DNA of 64,000 bases from Micromonospora arborensis (GTDB taxonomy: Bacteria; Actinomycetota; Actinomycetes; Mycobacteriales; Micromonosporaceae), in contig NZ_PYBV01000036.1 of assembly GCF_003205615.1 (NCBI RefSeq), positions 1 to 64,000 on the forward strand, read 5' to 3'. Below, piece by piece: positions 25,206 through 34,209 of this stretch (positions are counted from its first letter, which is position 1; every line of letters starts with the position of its first letter). A program made the translations under genes and the position numbers. A model generated the notes under the pieces. It did no database searches, was not told where the DNA came from, and saw only the letters and a program-made list of their open reading frames with translations.

Positions 25206-26744
25206 GTGACCGTGCCGACGTACCCTGTCGAGACCACGACGCCGCCACCGGCGTCAACGGCCGCGCGGGCCCAGCTGCTGCACGGCGGCTCGGTCGAGCA
25301 GTACCGCCGGACGATCGCCGACGGCGTCGACCGGGTCGCCCGGCGAGTGGCCACCGTGGACCGTCCCGGCACCGGAATCACGCCGGACGAGCTGGCCCCC
25401 CTGGTCGACCGGGTGGACCTCGACCGGCCGTTGGGCGACGCCCGCGCGGCACTGGACGAGTTGGAGGACGTCTACCTGCGCGACGCCGTCTGGTTCCACC
25501 ACCCCCGCTACCTCGCCCACCTCAACTGCCCGGTGGCGATCCCGGCGCTGCTCGGCGAGGCGGTGCTCACCGCCGTGAACTCGTCCCTGGACACCTGGGA
25601 CCAGAGCGCCGGGGCCACCCTCATCGAACGGCGACTGATCGACTGGACCGCCGAGCGGATCGGCCTCGGCCCTGTCGCGGACGGCATCTTCACCAGCGGC
25701 GGCAGCCAGTCCAACCTGCAGGCGCTGCTGCTGGCCCGCGAGGAGGCGTGCGCCGAGGCGATCGGTCCGGCCGCGCGCGCGGAGCTGCTGCCCAGACTGC
25801 GCGTCCTCACCTCCGCGGCCGGTCACTTCAGCGTGCAGAAGTCGGCAAAGCTGCTCGGCCTCGCCCCGGACGCGGTGATCGCGGTGCCCACCGACGCCCG
25901 GCGCCGGATCCGCCCGGCCGCCGTCCGCGAGGAGATCGCACGGTGCCGGCAGGCCGGGCTGGTGGTGATGGCCGTCGTGGCCACCGCCGGCACCACCGAC
26001 TTCGGCTCCATCGACCCGCTCACCGACCTGGCCGAGATCTGCGCGGCGGTCGACGTCTGGCTGCACGTCGATGCCGCGTACGGCTGCGGTCTGCTCGTCT
26101 CACCGACGCGGCGGCACCTGCTCGACGGCATCGAGCGGGCCGACTCGGTGACCGTCGACTTCCACAAGTCGTTCTTCCAGCCGGTCAGCTCCAGCGCGCT
26201 GCTGGTCCGCGACCGGCGGACGCTGCGGCACGCCACCTACCACGCCGACTACCTCAACCCGGCCCGGATGGTGGAGCAGCGCATCCCCAACCAGGTCGAC
26301 AAGAGCCTGCAGACCACCCGTCGCTTCGACGCGCTGAAGCTCTGGCTGACCCTGCGGGTGCTGGGCCCGGACTCCCTCGGCGCGCTCTTCGACGAGGTCG
26401 TCGACCGGGCCGCCGACGCCTGGCAGTTGGTCAGCGAGGACCCACGCTTCGAGGTGGTGACCCGCTCCGAGTTGAGCACCGTGGTCTTCCGCTACCTGCC
26501 CACCGGCCCCGGCCGGGAGCTGGCCGACGCCGCCAACCTGCACGCCCGGGAGGCCCTCGCGGCGTCCGGCCTCGCCGTGGTCGCCGGGACCCGGGTCGAC
26601 GGCCGGCACTTCCTCAAGTTCACCCTGCTCAACCCGGCGACCACCATCGACGACGTCGGTCACGTGCTCGACCTGATCGCCAGCCACGCCGGCCGGTACG
26701 TGCACGACCACGTCGCCGCCGACCTGACCTGCCCCGTCGGCTGA
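25206..26744 (+). CDS. desA: PLP-dependent L-lysine decarboxylase (DesA)
   Basis: 512 residues of the group II decarboxylase family. The pyridoxal-phosphate lysine is about residue 321 in DFHKSFFQP; upstream are TSGGSQSNLQALLLAREEA (cofactor phosphate binding) and HVDAAYGCG (cofactor-contact Asp). It converts lysine to cadaverine, the first desferrioxamine step, in the cytosol. GTG 25206 is preceded by GGAAGGA at 7 bp. The stop codon lies inside the first unit of a 27-bp triplication. It is first of the desABCD run; no iron box is visible directly before it. Confidence 0.93.
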   Translation: MTVPTYPVETTTPPPASTAARAQLLHGGSVEQYRRTIADGVDRVARRVATVDRPGTGITPDELAPLVDRVDLDRPLGDARAALDELEDVYLRDAVWFHHPRYLAHLNCPVAIPALLGEAVLTAVNSSLDTWDQSAGATLIERRLIDWTAERIGLGPVADGIFTSGGSQSNLQALLLAREEACAEAIGPAARAELLPRLRVLTSAAGHFSVQKSAKLLGLAPDAVIAVPTDARRRIRPAAVREEIARCRQAGLVVMAVVATAGTTDFGSIDPLTDLAEICAAVDVWLHVDAAYGCGLLVSPTRRHLLDGIERADSVTVDFHKSFFQPVSSSALLVRDRRTLRHATYHADYLNPARMVEQRIPNQVDKSLQTTRRFDALKLWLTLRVLGPDSLGALFDEVVDRAADAWQLVSEDPRFEVVTRSELSTVVFRYLPTGPGRELADAANLHAREALAASGLAVVAGTRVDGRHFLKFTLLNPATTIDDVGHVLDLIASHAGRYVHDHVAADLTCPVG

Positions 26745-26808
26745 CGCCGATAAACCTGCCCCGTCGGCTGACGCCGATGAACCTGCCCCGTCGGCTGACG
26801 CCGATGAA
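26728..26808 (+). repeat. 27-bp tandem triplication at the desA-desB junction
   Basis: Three near-identical 27-bp units at 26728-26754, 26755-26781 and 26782-26808. Unit 1 contains the end and stop codon of desA. Units 2 and 3 each carry a TGA in the desA frame and an ATG in the desB frame, while unit 1 has ATA in place of ATG. Read in the desB frame each unit is open (Leu-Pro-Arg-Arg-Leu-Thr-Pro-Met/Ile-Asn). The desA-desB spacing is widened by 54 bp relative to a single unit. Confidence 0.95.
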
Positions 26809-26833
26809 CTCGAACCCGCGCCTGGAGGGCCGG

Positions 26834-28111
26834 ATGTCCACCCACGACTTCATCGCCATCGGGCTCGGCCCGTACAACCTGGGTCTGGCCTGCCTCACCG
26901 CGCCGATCGACGAACTGGACGGGGTGTTCCTGGAGGCCCGGCCGAGCCTCGCCTGGCACCCCGGCATGCTGCTGGAATCGGCCCGGTTGCAGACCCCGTT
27001 CATCGCCGACCTGGTCAGCCTCGCCGACCCGACGTCGCCGTTCTCCTTCCTCAACTACCTCAAGGAGATCGGCCGGCTCTACCCGTTCTACATCCGGGAG
27101 AGCTTCTACCCGCTGCGCAGCGAGTACGACGCGTACTGCCGGTGGGCGGCAGCGAAACTGCCGAACCTGCGCTTCGGTCAGACCGTGACCACCGTGGAGT
27201 ACGACGCCACCGAGGAGCGGTACGTGGTGCGCGCCAGCACGGGCACGGGGGAGAGCGTCGAGTACCGGGCCCGGCACCTGGTGCTCGGCACCGGCACCCC
27301 GCCGCACCTGCCCGACGCTGTCGCCGATCTGCCGGGCGACGCCGTGCACAACTCCCGCTACCTGGAGCATCGGGCGGCACTGCGCACCAAGCGCAGCATC
27401 ACCGTGGTGGGCAGCGGGCAGAGCGCCGCCGAGATCTACCACGACCTGCTCGGCGACATCGACCGGTACGGCTACCAGCTCAACTGGGTCACCCGGTCGC
27501 CGCGGTTCTTCCCACTCGAATACACCAAGCTGACGCTGGAGATGACCTCACCGGACTACGTGGACTACTTCCACGCGCTGCCCGAGGCGACCCGCTACCG
27601 GTTGGAGTCCGAGCAGAAGGGCCTGTTCAAGGGGATCAACGCCGACCTGATCAACGACATCTTCGACCTGCTGTACGCGCACAGCGTCGACGGGCCGGTG
27701 AACACCCACCTGCTCACCAACACCGAGCTGGTCGGCGCCGGCCACCAGGACGGGGCGTACACCCTCAGGTTGCGTCAGGTCGAGCAGGAGCGGGACTACG
27801 CCCTGCGTACCGAGGGCCTCGTCTTCGCCACCGGCTACCGCTACCAGGTGCCGACGTTCCTCGCGCCGGTGCACGAGCGGATCCGCTGGGACGCGCACGG
27901 CCGCTTCGACGTGGCCCGCAACTACAGCATCGACCACAGCGGGCGGGGCATCTTCCTGCAGAACGCGGGCACCCACACGCACAGCATCACCTCACCGGAC
28001 CTGGGCATGGGCGCCTACCGCAACTCCTGGATCATCCGCGAGCTGCTCGGCCGGGAGCACTACCCGATCGAGAAGAGCATCACCTTCCAGGAGTTCGGGG
28101 TGTCGTCGTGA
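26834..28111 (+). CDS. desB: Cadaverine/lysine N-monooxygenase (DesB)
   Basis: 425 residues of the IucD/SidA/PvdA flavin N-hydroxylase family: FAD motif GLGPYNLGLA (10-19), NADPH motif VVGSGQSAAE (about 190), and the C-terminal ATGYRYQVP (about 332). It N-hydroxylates cadaverine using NADPH, FAD and O2. ATG 26834 has GGAGGG 4 bp before it. An alternative in-frame ATG inside the third 27-bp repeat (26803) would add 10 residues but lacks a ribosome site. It overlaps desC by 4 bp (GTGA). Confidence 0.94.
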   Translation: MSTHDFIAIGLGPYNLGLACLTAPIDELDGVFLEARPSLAWHPGMLLESARLQTPFIADLVSLADPTSPFSFLNYLKEIGRLYPFYIRESFYPLRSEYDAYCRWAAAKLPNLRFGQTVTTVEYDATEERYVVRASTGTGESVEYRARHLVLGTGTPPHLPDAVADLPGDAVHNSRYLEHRAALRTKRSITVVGSGQSAAEIYHDLLGDIDRYGYQLNWVTRSPRFFPLEYTKLTLEMTSPDYVDYFHALPEATRYRLESEQKGLFKGINADLINDIFDLLYAHSVDGPVNTHLLTNTELVGAGHQDGAYTLRLRQVEQERDYALRTEGLVFATGYRYQVPTFLAPVHERIRWDAHGRFDVARNYSIDHSGRGIFLQNAGTHTHSITSPDLGMGAYRNSWIIRELLGREHYPIEKSITFQEFGVSS

Positions 28112-28716
28112 GCGTCGTCTTCACCCGCTCCGACGATCGGCTCGGCGAGTTCGCGCTGCGTACGGTCGACCCGGTCGCCGACGCCGCGCTGCTGCACACC
28201 TGGGTGACCCACCCGAAGGCGGCGTTCTGGCTGATGCAGGACGCCGATGAGGCCCAGGTGGCCGAGGAGTACCAGCGCGTCGCGGAGCACCCGCACCACG
28301 ACGCGTACCTCGGGCTGTGGCGGGGGAGTCCCGCGTTCCTCGCCGAACGCTACGACCCGGACCACGTCGAGCTGGTCGGACGCTACGACCACCAGCTCGG
28401 TGACGTGGGCATGCACTTCCTCTGCGCGCCCGTCGGCACCCCGGTGCACGGCTTCACCCGGGCGGTGCTCGACACGGTCATGACCTGGCTCTTCGCCGAC
28501 CCGGCGACCAGGCGGGTGGTGGTCGAGCCGGACGTGCGCAACACCGCCGTGCACGCGTTGAACGCCGCCGTCGGCTTCGAGGTCGTCGGCCCGATCGCCA
28601 AGCCCGAGAAGGACGCGCTGCTCAGCGTCTGCACCCGCGCACAGTTCCAGGCCGCGACCGACCGCGCCGCGACCGGCCGCGCTGCCGCCACCCGAATCGA
28701 AGGAGCCCCGGCGTGA
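28108..28716 (+). CDS. desC: N-hydroxycadaverine acyltransferase (DesC)
   Basis: 202 residues, GNAT/AlcB family: GDVGMHFLCAPV and VVVEPDVRNTAVHALNAAVGFEVVGPI match the acyl-CoA-binding core. It transfers succinyl (or acetyl/acyl) groups from CoA to N-hydroxycadaverine, giving the hydroxamate unit for DesD. Start and stop both overlap neighbours by 4 bp, so expression is tightly coupled. The last 25 residues are a poorly conserved Ala/Thr/Arg tail. A paralogue ends the leftward operon at 18329-18886. Confidence 0.92.
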   Translation: MSVVFTRSDDRLGEFALRTVDPVADAALLHTWVTHPKAAFWLMQDADEAQVAEEYQRVAEHPHHDAYLGLWRGSPAFLAERYDPDHVELVGRYDHQLGDVGMHFLCAPVGTPVHGFTRAVLDTVMTWLFADPATRRVVVEPDVRNTAVHALNAAVGFEVVGPIAKPEKDALLSVCTRAQFQAATDRAATGRAAATRIEGAPA

Positions 28717-30551
28717 CCGCCACCGCCGTCCCCACCCAGATCGCCGCGCCCGCCGCCCCCGGCGACCCGGTCGGGCATCTCACCCCGCAGCGCTGGGCCC
28801 GGGCCAACCGGCTGCTGGTCCGCAAGGCGCTCGCCGAGTTCACCCACGAACGGCTGCTCACCCCGGAGCCCGTGCCGGGCCCCGACGACCGGCAGTGGTA
28901 CGAGGTCCGCAGCGACGACGGCGCGGTCACGTACCGGTTCGCGGCGCGGGTGCTCGCCCTGGCGCACTGGCAGATCGACACGGACAGCATCACCCGGCAC
29001 CGCGACGGCAGCTCGCTACCGCCGGACGCGGTGGACCTCATCATCGAGCTGCGGGACGCCCTGGGCCTCTCCGCGCGGGTGCTCCCGGTCTACCTGGAGG
29101 AGATCACCTCGACGTTGGCCGGCACCGCGTACAAGCTGGCCCAGGCCGCGCCGAGCGCCGCCGAACTGGCCGACGCGGACTTCCAGACCATCGAGACGTC
29201 GATGACCGAGGGCCATCCCTGCTTCGTGGCCAACAACGGCCGGCTCGGCTTCGGCGTCGACGAATACCACAGGTACGCCCCGGAGGCCGCCGCCCCGGTC
29301 CGGCTGGAGTGGCTCGCCGCGCACCGGGACCATTCGACGTTCAGCAGCGCCGCCGACCTCGACTACGACACCCTGATCGACGGCGAGTTGGACGCGCAGA
29401 CCCGGGCCCGGTTCGCGGCCACGATGGCCAACCTCGGCCTGGACCTCGCCGACTACCACCTGATCCCGGCGCACCCGTGGCAGTGGTGGAACAAACTGGC
29501 GGTCACCTTCGCCGGGGAGTTGGCCGCGCGCCGACTGGTGCACCTCGGCCCCGGCCCGGACGTGTACCTGGCCCAGCAGTCCATCCGCACCTTCTTCAAC
29601 GTCTCCGCGCCGAGCCGGCACTACGTGAAGACCGCGTTGTCGGTGCTGAACATGGGCTTCATGCGAGGGCTGTCGGCCGCGTACATGGCGGCCACCCCGG
29701 CGATCAACGACTGGCTGGCCGACCTGATCGCCGGCGACGAGGTGCTGACGAGCACGGGCCTGACCGTCATCCGGGAGCGGGCCGCGGTGGGTTACCGGCA
29801 TCAGCAGTACGAGGCGGCGACCGACCGCACCTCCCCGTACCGGAAGATGTTGGCCGCTCTGTGGCGGGAGAGCCCGGTGCCGGACCTGGCGCCGGGGCGG
29901 CGACTGTCCACGATGGCCGCGCTGCTGCACGTGGACGCTGACGGCGGTTCGCTGGCGGCGGCGCTGATCGCCCGGTCCGGGCTGGCGCCGGAGGTGTGGC
30001 TGCGCCGCTACCTGGACGCCTACCTGACCCCGCTGCTGCACAGCTTCTACGCCCACGATCTGGCCTTCATGCCGCACGGCGAGAACGTCATCCTGGTCCT
30101 CGACGAACGGGACACCGTCGAACGGGTGATCTTCAAGGACATCGCCGAGGAGATCGCGGTGCTGAACACCGAGGCCGAGCTGCCCGCCGCGGTGGAGCGG
30201 ATCCGGGTCGACGTGCCCGACGACACCAAGCTGCTGACCATCTTCACCGACGTGGTGGACTGCTTCCTGCGGCACCTGAACGCGGTGCTGGTCGAGGCCG
30301 GTGTGCTCGCCGAGGACGACTTCTGGCGTACGGTCGCGGCCTGCGCCACCGACTACTTCGAACGGGTGCCGCACCTGGCCGAGCGGGTGCGCCACTACGA
30401 CCTGTTCGCACCGGAGTTCACGCTGTCCTGTCTCAACCGACTCCAGCTGCGCGACAACCAGCAGATGATCGACCTGGCCGACCCGTCGGCCGCGCTGCAG
30501 TTCGTCGGCACGCTCGCCAACCCGCTGGCGGCTCACGCTCCGGCCCGGTGA
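28713..30551 (+). CDS. desD: NIS siderophore synthetase (DesD)
   Basis: 612 residues of the IucA/IucC superfamily. Expected motifs are present: EGHPCFVANNGRLGFG near 165-180, the HPWQWWNK motif near 254-261, KTALSVLNMGFMRGLS near 305-320, and HGENVILVLDE near 454-464. It condenses N-hydroxy-N-succinylcadaverine units in ATP-dependent steps and cyclises them (desferrioxamine E-type), or ends with an acetylated unit (B-type). AAGGAG precedes the GTG, which overlaps the desC stop by 4 bp. A hairpin follows the stop. Confidence 0.95.
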   Translation: MTATAVPTQIAAPAAPGDPVGHLTPQRWARANRLLVRKALAEFTHERLLTPEPVPGPDDRQWYEVRSDDGAVTYRFAARVLALAHWQIDTDSITRHRDGSSLPPDAVDLIIELRDALGLSARVLPVYLEEITSTLAGTAYKLAQAAPSAAELADADFQTIETSMTEGHPCFVANNGRLGFGVDEYHRYAPEAAAPVRLEWLAAHRDHSTFSSAADLDYDTLIDGELDAQTRARFAATMANLGLDLADYHLIPAHPWQWWNKLAVTFAGELAARRLVHLGPGPDVYLAQQSIRTFFNVSAPSRHYVKTALSVLNMGFMRGLSAAYMAATPAINDWLADLIAGDEVLTSTGLTVIRERAAVGYRHQQYEAATDRTSPYRKMLAALWRESPVPDLAPGRRLSTMAALLHVDADGGSLAAALIARSGLAPEVWLRRYLDAYLTPLLHSFYAHDLAFMPHGENVILVLDERDTVERVIFKDIAEEIAVLNTEAELPAAVERIRVDVPDDTKLLTIFTDVVDCFLRHLNAVLVEAGVLAEDDFWRTVAACATDYFERVPHLAERVRHYDLFAPEFTLSCLNRLQLRDNQQMIDLADPSAALQFVGTLANPLAAHAPAR

Positions 30552-30567
30552 CGGCGGGCGCTGGTCG

Positions 30568-30597
30568 AGGCGGGTCGGCTGCCCGGCTGACCCGCCT
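30568..30597. terminator. Terminator hairpin after desD
   Basis: AGGCGGGTC and GACCCGCCT form a perfect 9-bp stem around a 12-base loop. It sits between the convergent desD and marR-type genes and can serve both. Confidence 0.75.
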
Positions 30598-30610
30598 GCC
30601 CGGGCCCCGC

Positions 30611-31084
30611 TCAGTCGGTTGTCTCGGCCGTTCCCGCCCCGCGGAACGCGCGGGCCAACTGGGCGAGGTCGAAGCCCTCGAAGTGCTGCAGGAACCGCCG
30701 GCGTACGGCGGCCAGGTGACTGGGCCAGGACTCCTCCAGGCGGGCGAAGCCCGCGTCGGTGAGGACGGCGTTCCAGCCCCGGGCGTCCTCCTCGCAGCGT
30801 TCCCGCTTGACCAGCCCCTGTGTCTCCAGCCGGATGATGGTGCGGGTCATGCCGCTGAGCGAGAGGTGGCAGGCCGAGGCGAGCTCGTTCATCCGCATCC
30901 GCCGACCCGGCGCCTCGGATAGGTTCATGAGTGCGGTGTATTCGGTGAGCGGCAGCTGACGGTCGTTGACCATGTCGGCGTCGATCGTGCGGGGCAGCAC
31001 GTACATGACGTGGCCCAGGGCGCGGACCAGGGCCTCCTCGTCGGGCGTGAGGGGTTGCAACGCTTCTGCGGAGGGGTCGGACAT
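30611..31084 (-). CDS. MarR-family transcriptional regulator
   Basis: 157 residues. The winged helix is LTEYTALMNLSEAPGRRMRMNELASACHLSLSGMTRTIIRLETQGLVKR, with dimerisation helices at both ends. I choose ATG 31084: a TATGAT hexamer (reverse strand, 31091-31096) would place the transcript start almost exactly there, suggesting a leaderless mRNA. ATG 31090 is in frame but would lie upstream of that start site. The palindromes between it and the divergent flavin reductase are its likely operators. Such pairs commonly respond to quinones or oxidants; the ligand here is inferred only. Confidence 0.9.
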   Translation of the reverse strand: MSDPSAEALQPLTPDEEALVRALGHVMYVLPRTIDADMVNDRQLPLTEYTALMNLSEAPGRRMRMNELASACHLSLSGMTRTIIRLETQGLVKRERCEEDARGWNAVLTDAGFARLEESWPSHLAAVRRRFLQHFEGFDLAQLARAFRGAGTAETTD

Positions 31085-31095
31085 CCTCATATCAT

Positions 31096-31115
31096 AGTTG
31101 CTTGAACGAGCAACT
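31096..31115. promoter_or_regulatory. MarR operator 1
   Basis: AGTTGCT and AGCAACT arms surround a 6-bp centre, abutting the TATGAT -10 of the marR-type gene. Binding would repress the regulator's own promoter. Confidence 0.65.
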
Positions 31116-31154
31116 GCCTACTCTGTGTGTGATCGTAGCCATACCGAGGGCATT

Positions 31155-31172
31155 TGCTTGACCAAACAAGCA
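31155..31172. promoter_or_regulatory. MarR operator 2 and reductase promoter
   Basis: TGCTTG and CAAGCA arms surround a 6-bp centre and share the TTGCTTG half-site with operator 1. The site overlaps a candidate -35 (TTGCTT) of the reductase; a TAGCGT -10 follows 18 bp later. The operators' centres are 58 bp apart. Confidence 0.65.
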
Positions 31173-31220
31173 CCCGCTAGCGTTCACGTCGCCAGGCAAG
31201 GACTTCTGAAAGGTGCCAAA

Positions 31221-31781
31221 ATGACCAGGATCGGAATCATCCTCGGAAGCACCCGCCCGGGGCGTAACGGGGAGGCCGTCGCCCGCTGGGTGCTCGAGAT
31301 CGCCAAGCAGCGTTCCGACGCGGAGTACGAGCTGATCGACCTGCTCGACTACCAGTTGCCGCACCTCGACGAGGCGTACCCGCCGTCAATGGGCCAGTAC
31401 TCCCAGCCGCACACGCTGCGCTGGGCCGAGACGATCGCCTCGTACGACGGGTTCATCATGGTCACCCCCGAGTACAACCACTCCACCTCTGGTGCCCTGA
31501 AGAACGCGATCGACTTCCTGTACGCCGAGTGGAACAACAAGGCCGTCGGCTTCGTCAGCTACGGCTCGGTCGGTGGCGCCCGCGCCGTGGAGCACCTGCG
31601 TCTGATCTCCGGTGAGCTGCAGATGGCCGATGTGCGTTCGCAGGTCGCCCTGTCGCTCTTCACCGACTTCGAGAACTTCAGCGTGTTCAAGCCCAACCAG
31701 TTCCAGCAGGACGCGCTGAGCACCACCCTCGACCAGGTGGTCGCCTGGAGCACCGCGCTTGCTCCGCTGCGCCAAGCCTGA
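31221..31781 (+). CDS. NADPH-dependent FMN reductase-like flavodoxin-fold enzyme
   Basis: 186 residues, typical for the family. The FMN phosphate loop is GSTRPGRNGE (9-18) and the flavin-ring motif is PEYNHSTSGALKNAIDFL (about 83-100), with SYGSVGGARA after it. It reduces FMN, quinones or azo compounds with NAD(P)H in the cytosol. The divergent MarR-type regulator and two operators imply induction by a small toxic molecule, probably a quinone or electrophile. The ATG at 31221 has AAAGGTG upstream. A strong hairpin follows. Confidence 0.9.
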   Translation: MTRIGIILGSTRPGRNGEAVARWVLEIAKQRSDAEYELIDLLDYQLPHLDEAYPPSMGQYSQPHTLRWAETIASYDGFIMVTPEYNHSTSGALKNAIDFLYAEWNNKAVGFVSYGSVGGARAVEHLRLISGELQMADVRSQVALSLFTDFENFSVFKPNQFQQDALSTTLDQVVAWSTALAPLRQA

Positions 31782-31801
31782 TCGTTTCGAGCACTTCTGG
31801 A

Positions 31802-31831
31802 GACGGCCGCGGGATCCCTCCCGCGGCCGTC
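31802..31831 (+). terminator. Strong hairpin after flavin reductase
   Basis: A perfect 12-bp stem (GACGGCCGCGGG / CCCGCGGCCGTC) with a 6-base loop starts 20 bp after the stop. It is an intrinsic-type terminator without a T-run, as is usual in actinobacteria. Confidence 0.85.
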
Positions 31832-31909
31832 ACCCTCTGCTCAGTCCCGTGCGCGGAGGTCTGCGAGACGGCCAACACACGCTTCCTGACGTGGCTACAG
31901 TCTGTCCTT

Positions 31910-32815
31910 GTGGCCACCCCTGAGCTGCGGCAACTGCGATACTTCCTGGTCCTCGCGGAGGAACTGAGCTTCACGCGGGCCTCCACCCGCCTGATGATCG
32001 CCCAGCAGTCGCTGTCCCAGCAGATCACCGCCCTGGAACGCACCCTCGGGGTGAAGCTGTTCGCCCGCGACTCCCGCGGCACCACCCTGACCGACATCGG
32101 CGCCCTGTTCGTGCCCGAGGCGCGGGCGGTGCTGGACCGCGCCGACGAAGCCGTCGCCGTCGTGGGACGGGCACTGCGGGGCGAGGTCGGCACCCTCCGG
32201 CTCGCCTTCCTGACCACCGTCGCCAACCACCTCCTGCCCCCGGTGGTCCGGGCGGTGCGCGACCAACTTCCCGATCTGCACCTGGCGACCGAGTCCACCG
32301 GCATCGCCTCCCTGGTCGAGGGTGTCCTCGGTGGCCACTACGACGCCGCCTTCACCCGGACCACGCTCGTTCCCGGCCTGCAGACCAAGAAGCTGGCGAC
32401 CGAACCGGTGTGCGCCGTGCTACCCGAGGGCCACCCGCTCGCCGGCCGGGCCGAACTGGAGCTCGCCGACCTGGCGGACGAACCGTGGGTGACGACGCCG
32501 CGCAGTTCCTGGGAACCCTGGCATCGCACCTTCGAGGACCAGTTCCGCGAAGCGGGGTTCGTGCCGAACATCGTCCAGGAGGAAGCCAGCGTGCAGAGCC
32601 TCCTCGGCCTGGTCGCCGCCGGGCTGGGTGTCACCCGGCTGGCCAGCTCGGCAGCCAGCCTGCGCCGCACCGGCGTGGTGTTCGTCCCGCTGACCGGCGC
32701 CTACGCGCAGACCGAGATGGTGTGGCTGCCGGGCAACACCTCACCGGCCCTGCACCGGCTCCTGGACGTGGTCACGGAACTCGCCGCCACGACCGACCTC
32801 ACCACGACCGGCTGA
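31910..32815 (+). CDS. LysR-family transcriptional regulator
   Basis: 301 residues. The N-terminal helix-turn-helix (LRYFLVLAEELSFTRASTRLMIAQQSLSQQITALERTLG, about 8-46) is followed by a LysR substrate-binding domain with typical DAAFTRTTLV and GLGVTRLASSAA stretches. GTG 31910. It lies on the same strand just before an MFS exporter gene (49 bp), so it probably controls that gene in response to the exported compound or a precursor. Confidence 0.92.
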   Translation: MATPELRQLRYFLVLAEELSFTRASTRLMIAQQSLSQQITALERTLGVKLFARDSRGTTLTDIGALFVPEARAVLDRADEAVAVVGRALRGEVGTLRLAFLTTVANHLLPPVVRAVRDQLPDLHLATESTGIASLVEGVLGGHYDAAFTRTTLVPGLQTKKLATEPVCAVLPEGHPLAGRAELELADLADEPWVTTPRSSWEPWHRTFEDQFREAGFVPNIVQEEASVQSLLGLVAAGLGVTRLASSAASLRRTGVVFVPLTGAYAQTEMVWLPGNTSPALHRLLDVVTELAATTDLTTTG

Positions 32816-32864
32816 CGCCCGCCGCGGCCGACGTTGAGTGGTCGAGGCGACTAATCTCATCGCG

Positions 32865-34169
32865 ATGAGCCGATCTGTCGCCGCCGGCCGGGCTCCGCTG
32901 TGGCGGGACCGCGCCTTCGGCACCTACTGGGTAGCGCAGTCACTCTCGGCGGCCGGCGACTCGTTCGCCTACCTTGCGGTGCCGCTACTGGTCCTGCAGG
33001 CGACCGGGTCGGTGGCGCAGATGGGCCTGCTCACCGCCGTGGCGGGCGCCGCGTCCGTCACCGCCGGGATCTTCGGCGGGGTGCTGGTCGACAGGTACGA
33101 CCGCCGCACTCTGATGATCGTCGCGGACCTGGTCCGGTTGGTGCTCTACGGCCTGGTGCCACTTGTCTGGTTCGTCGGCCCACAGGTGTGGCTGCTCTTC
33201 GTCGTGCTGCCGATCTGCGAGGCGGCCGGAATGCTGTTCCAGGTCGCCGCGGTCACCGCGGTCCGCAACCTCGTCGACTCCGATCGGATCACCGAGGCCA
33301 ACGGGCGGCTGCAGGCGACGTACGCGGCGACGGCCGTCCTCGGGCCGCTGCTCGCCGGCGTGGTGTCGGCCCGCTTCGGCCCGGCGGTCGCCATCGCCGT
33401 CAACGCGGCGAGCTTCGCGCTCTCCGCGACAGGTCTGTGGCTGATCCGACTACGACCCGCGCGGGCCGACGACGCCGCACCGCAAACCCGGGAGAGGCCA
33501 CTCGCCGAGTTTCTCGCCGGGGCGCGGTTCCTGTGGCGACAGCCCGTGCTCCGCGCGCTGACCGTCCTGTTGTCGGTCTTCATCTTCCTGACCTATGGCT
33601 TCACCGACGTGCTGATCTACCACGTCACACACGACCTTGGCGGCTCCGAGGGCACCGTCGGCATCGTGCTCGGCCTGGCGGCGCTGGGCACGGTCGCCGG
33701 CGCGCTGCTGGTAGCCCCGCTGCGCCGTCGTCGCGGCTTCGGCCCGACCTGGATCGGCGCGCACACGATCTGCGGCTTCGCGGTGGCGGGCGTCGGCATC
33801 GCGACGACCGTGCCGGCGGTCACCGCGCTGACCGCCGTGTACCTGTGCTGCCTCAGCGTCGGCGGCATCTGTTCGATGTCACTGCGTCAGGAGATCACAC
33901 CCGACTACCTGCTCGGCCGGGTCACCTCGGCGTTCTGGAGCACCCACTACGCCCTCGGGCCGATCGGCGCCGCCGCGCTGACCTGGGCCGCCGGCCGGTA
34001 CGGCGTCCAGGCGGTCACGCTCGTGGCAGGGGCGGGATGCCTGCTGGTCGCGGTCGGTGGCCTCTTCACCCCGATCCGCCGCGCCGGCGTGCTGCCGGAT
34101 GGTCCACCTGCCGCCATCCTGGGGGATCAGGCAGGCCAGTCACCGGTGGAGCATTCGTCGACAGCGTGA
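32865..34169 (+). CDS. MFS transporter, probable drug or metabolite exporter
   Basis: 434 residues, about twelve transmembrane helices. The loop-2/3 motif is GGVLVDRYDRRTLMIVADLVR (about 70-90), matching MFS exporters of the MFS_3/EntS class; NGRLQATYAATAVLGPLLAG is also typical of that class. I start it at ATG 32865, since the earlier ATG at 32838 would add nine hydrophilic residues. EntS-type proteins export enterobactin, so a link with the siderophore genes 2.3 kb away is possible. The adjacent LysR gene makes a separate small-molecule efflux module more likely. Confidence 0.88.
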   Translation: MSRSVAAGRAPLWRDRAFGTYWVAQSLSAAGDSFAYLAVPLLVLQATGSVAQMGLLTAVAGAASVTAGIFGGVLVDRYDRRTLMIVADLVRLVLYGLVPLVWFVGPQVWLLFVVLPICEAAGMLFQVAAVTAVRNLVDSDRITEANGRLQATYAATAVLGPLLAGVVSARFGPAVAIAVNAASFALSATGLWLIRLRPARADDAAPQTRERPLAEFLAGARFLWRQPVLRALTVLLSVFIFLTYGFTDVLIYHVTHDLGGSEGTVGIVLGLAALGTVAGALLVAPLRRRRGFGPTWIGAHTICGFAVAGVGIATTVPAVTALTAVYLCCLSVGGICSMSLRQEITPDYLLGRVTSAFWSTHYALGPIGAAALTWAAGRYGVQAVTLVAGAGCLLVAVGGLFTPIRRAGVLPDGPPAAILGDQAGQSPVEHSSTA

Positions 34170-34209
34170 GCTGAGACGCGAGTGAGCCGGGCTCCCGCCG
34201 ACATGTCCC

